From the NCBI GenBank assembly GCA_963546185.1, contig CAUULU010000052.1, positions 1-6,606 on the forward strand: a stretch of DNA of 6,606 nt, given 5' to 3'. Below are positions 5,997-6,606 of this stretch, one piece after another; position 1 is the first letter of the stretch, and the number at the start of each line of letters is the position of its first letter. The position numbers and the translations under genes are program-made. Source of the stretch: JABCPO02 sp963546185 (GTDB lineage Bacteria > Bacillota > Clostridia > TANB77 > CAG-508). The notes beneath the pieces are model-generated. The model saw nothing but the letters and a program-made list of their open reading frames with translations. It did no database searches and was not told the origin of the DNA.

Positions 5997-6299
5997 GTGT
6001 TTAAAAAATATTTAATTTTTATTATTAAGATTTTAATAGTTATGGGAAGTATTAATATTGTTAATGAAAAAGTTTTATATCTTCCATTATTAATTATAAT
6101 ATCTTTTGATATTGAAAAACAATTTATAAATAAAAAAATAAATGGCGAAGTAATTCACACAGTATATGTAATATTATTGCTTGTGAATGTTGTATTAGAG
6201 TTACAAGGAGAGTATGATTTTGTTAAATTATTTTCAGCATTAGTTTTATTTATTCTGTATTTTATTATAGAAAAAATAGAGAATGAAGATAGTGATTAA
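5997..6299 (+). CDS. Small four-segment membrane protein D2, unknown function
   Basis: This 100-residue protein of no recognised family has segments at about 5-21, 27-38, 52-68 and 75-91. Asp38 ends segment 2 (LLIIISFDIEK), and Glu92 follows segment 4 (FIIEKIENED), as in the other members of this cluster. The tail is acidic. No ATG starts the frame; GTG codons at 5988, 5991 and 5997 are possible. The GTG at 5997 is preferred because AAGGA (5982-5986) and the following GGTGAT fit an SD best for it, but this is uncertain. It is the last gene of the second set and is followed by a terminator. D1 may be its truncated counterpart in the first set. Confidence 0.68.
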   Translation: MFKKYLIFIIKILIVMGSINIVNEKVLYLPLLIIISFDIEKQFINKKINGEVIHTVYVILLLVNVVLELQGEYDFVKLFSALVLFILYFIIEKIENEDSD

Positions 6300-6341
6300 A
6301 TAAAAGCAAAAGCAAAAGTTATAATTAAAATTCATTTCTTG

Positions 6342-6383
6342 AAATAGGTATATAAGTATAGAATACTTATATGCCTATTTTTT
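6342..6383 (+). terminator. Long-stem terminator after the second membrane-protein set
   Basis: An 18-bp stem has left arm 6342-6359, loop AGA and right arm 6363-6380, with only one G-U pair. It is followed by a T run to 6383. The inner ATAAGTAT/ATACTTAT part is the same as in the terminator at 928-975. It ends the B2-C2-D2 operon and isolates the heat-shock promoter downstream. Confidence 0.85.
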
Positions 6384-6520
6384 ATACTTATAATATCTTT
6401 TATTAAATAATATTTTTGGTAAAAATCAGTAAAAAAACAGTTTTTATTGATATTTTGAATGATATGGAACTACAGTGTTATCAAGGGTTTGTGGTTTTTT
6501 TTGAAAAAAACTTATTTTTT
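6384..6520. other. Gene-free AT-rich spacer with A and T tracts
   Basis: I find no gene here on either strand. There is a weak hairpin, CAGTAAAAA with TTTTTATTG (about 6427-6449). Runs of T and A at 6494-6520 (T8, A7, T8) lie just upstream of the -35 box, where they could bend DNA or act as an UP element for the heat-shock promoter. The mixed-composition stretch 6463-6492 is not explained. Confidence 0.35.
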
Positions 6521-6547
6521 TTAGCAAACTACTTGACAGACTGCTAA
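6521..6547 (+). promoter_or_regulatory. Variant CIRCE operator 1 (HrcA site), overlapping the promoter
   Basis: TTAGCAAAC (6521-6529), a 9-base spacer, then GACTGCTAA (6539-6547). The CIRCE consensus is TTAGCACTC-N9-GAGTGCTAA: seven of nine bases match on the left and eight of nine on the right, with the exact spacer length. CIRCE is bound by the HrcA repressor and controls groESL, dnaK or similar heat-shock operons. The -35 box lies within it, so HrcA would block RNA polymerase. Confidence 0.75.
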
Positions 6548-6561
6548 TTAAGGTATAAAAT
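6533..6561 (+). promoter_or_regulatory. Sigma-A promoter of a heat-shock gene
   Basis: A perfect -35 TTGACA (6533-6538) is followed by a 17-base spacer and TAAAAT (6556-6561); TATAAA at 6554-6559 is an alternative -10. The -35 box lies in the first CIRCE, and the second CIRCE begins two bases after the -10, so both operators cover the promoter. Confidence 0.75.
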
Positions 6562-6562
6562 A

Positions 6563-6589
6563 ATAGCAGTTAGAAAGGAAGACTGCTAA
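6563..6589 (+). promoter_or_regulatory. Variant CIRCE operator 2 (HrcA site)
   Basis: ATAGCAGTT (6563-6571), a 9-base spacer, then GACTGCTAA (6581-6589). The right arm equals that of the first operator. Left-arm TAGCAGT pairs with right-arm ACTGCTA, so this element is more symmetric than the first but matches consensus CIRCE less well on the left. It lies over the transcription start region. Confidence 0.68.
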
Positions 6590-6599
6590 AAGGAGGAGA

Positions 6600-6606
6600 A
6601 TGGAAC
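6600..6606 (+). CDS. Start of a probable heat-shock gene, cut by window end
   Basis: An AGGAGG SD (6591-6596) follows the second CIRCE, and an ATG GAA reading starts at 6600. The gap from SD to this ATG is only three bases, so the true start may lie a few bases beyond the window. The double operator suggests a chaperone or heat-shock gene (groES, hrcA, dnaK or a clp gene), but too little is present to choose. Confidence 0.4.

Noticed and set aside
3505..6299. Toxin-antitoxin or prophage holin cluster
   Set aside because: Four-segment layout, paired paralogues and lack of any endolysin, toxin or phage gene in the window do not support a holin or toxin-antitoxin call.
6303..6319. AAAAGC repeated units after D2 (AAAAGCAAAAGCAAAAG)
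   Set aside because: Only about three short units in an A-rich region; not a CRISPR, iteron set or meaningful tandem repeat.
6384..6520. Possible attachment site, small RNA or riboswitch in the gene-free spacer
   Set aside because: No direct repeats, tRNA end, integrase gene or conserved aptamer fold was seen; A and T tracts are better explained as promoter-upstream DNA.

Overview
The window is very AT-rich. Codons end mostly in A or T, genes lie tightly packed on the + strand, and Shine-Dalgarno (SD) sites are strong (AAGGAG, AAGGAGGTG). This fits a low-GC Bacillota organism. A Fusobacteriota host cannot be excluded from the window alone. The VanS-like histidine kinase, the Mbeg1-like hydrolase and the CIRCE-type heat-shock operators all agree with the first reading.

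Layout. (1) Positions 1-916 hold the 3' part of a sensor histidine kinase gene broken by a one-base frameshift near 364, followed by a hairpin terminator. (2) Positions 1035-3413 are a compact three-gene operon with its own extended -10 promoter: an AlkD-like DNA alkylation repair protein, an Mbeg1-like (DUF2974) alpha/beta-hydrolase and a small stand-alone Smr-domain protein. (3) Positions 3505-6299 are filled by small, very hydrophobic proteins of about 100-140 residues, most with four predicted membrane segments. I recognise no known family. They fall into two consecutive sets, called here A1-B1-C1-D1 and A2-B2-C2-D2. C1 and C2 align without gaps at a constant offset of four residues. All seven longer members carry an acidic residue at the end of the second hydrophobic segment, and a Glu closes the last segment. 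D1 is only a 36-codon single-segment remnant. A2 and B2 are each interrupted by a small indel at a simple repeat. (4) Positions 6300-6606 hold an 18-bp-stem terminator and A/T tracts. A promoter with two tandem variant CIRCE (HrcA) operators follows, and the start of a probable chaperone or heat-shock gene runs off the right end.

How it works together. The alkylation repair, hydrolase and Smr genes look like an ordinary housekeeping or accessory operon. The membrane cluster is the novel part. It is two tandem, diverged copies of a three- or four-gene cassette, each set with its own extended -10 promoter and ended by a strong terminator. Its function is unknown. Tandem arrays of diverging small membrane proteins are typical of immunity or self-protection gene sets, but nothing in the window proves that role.
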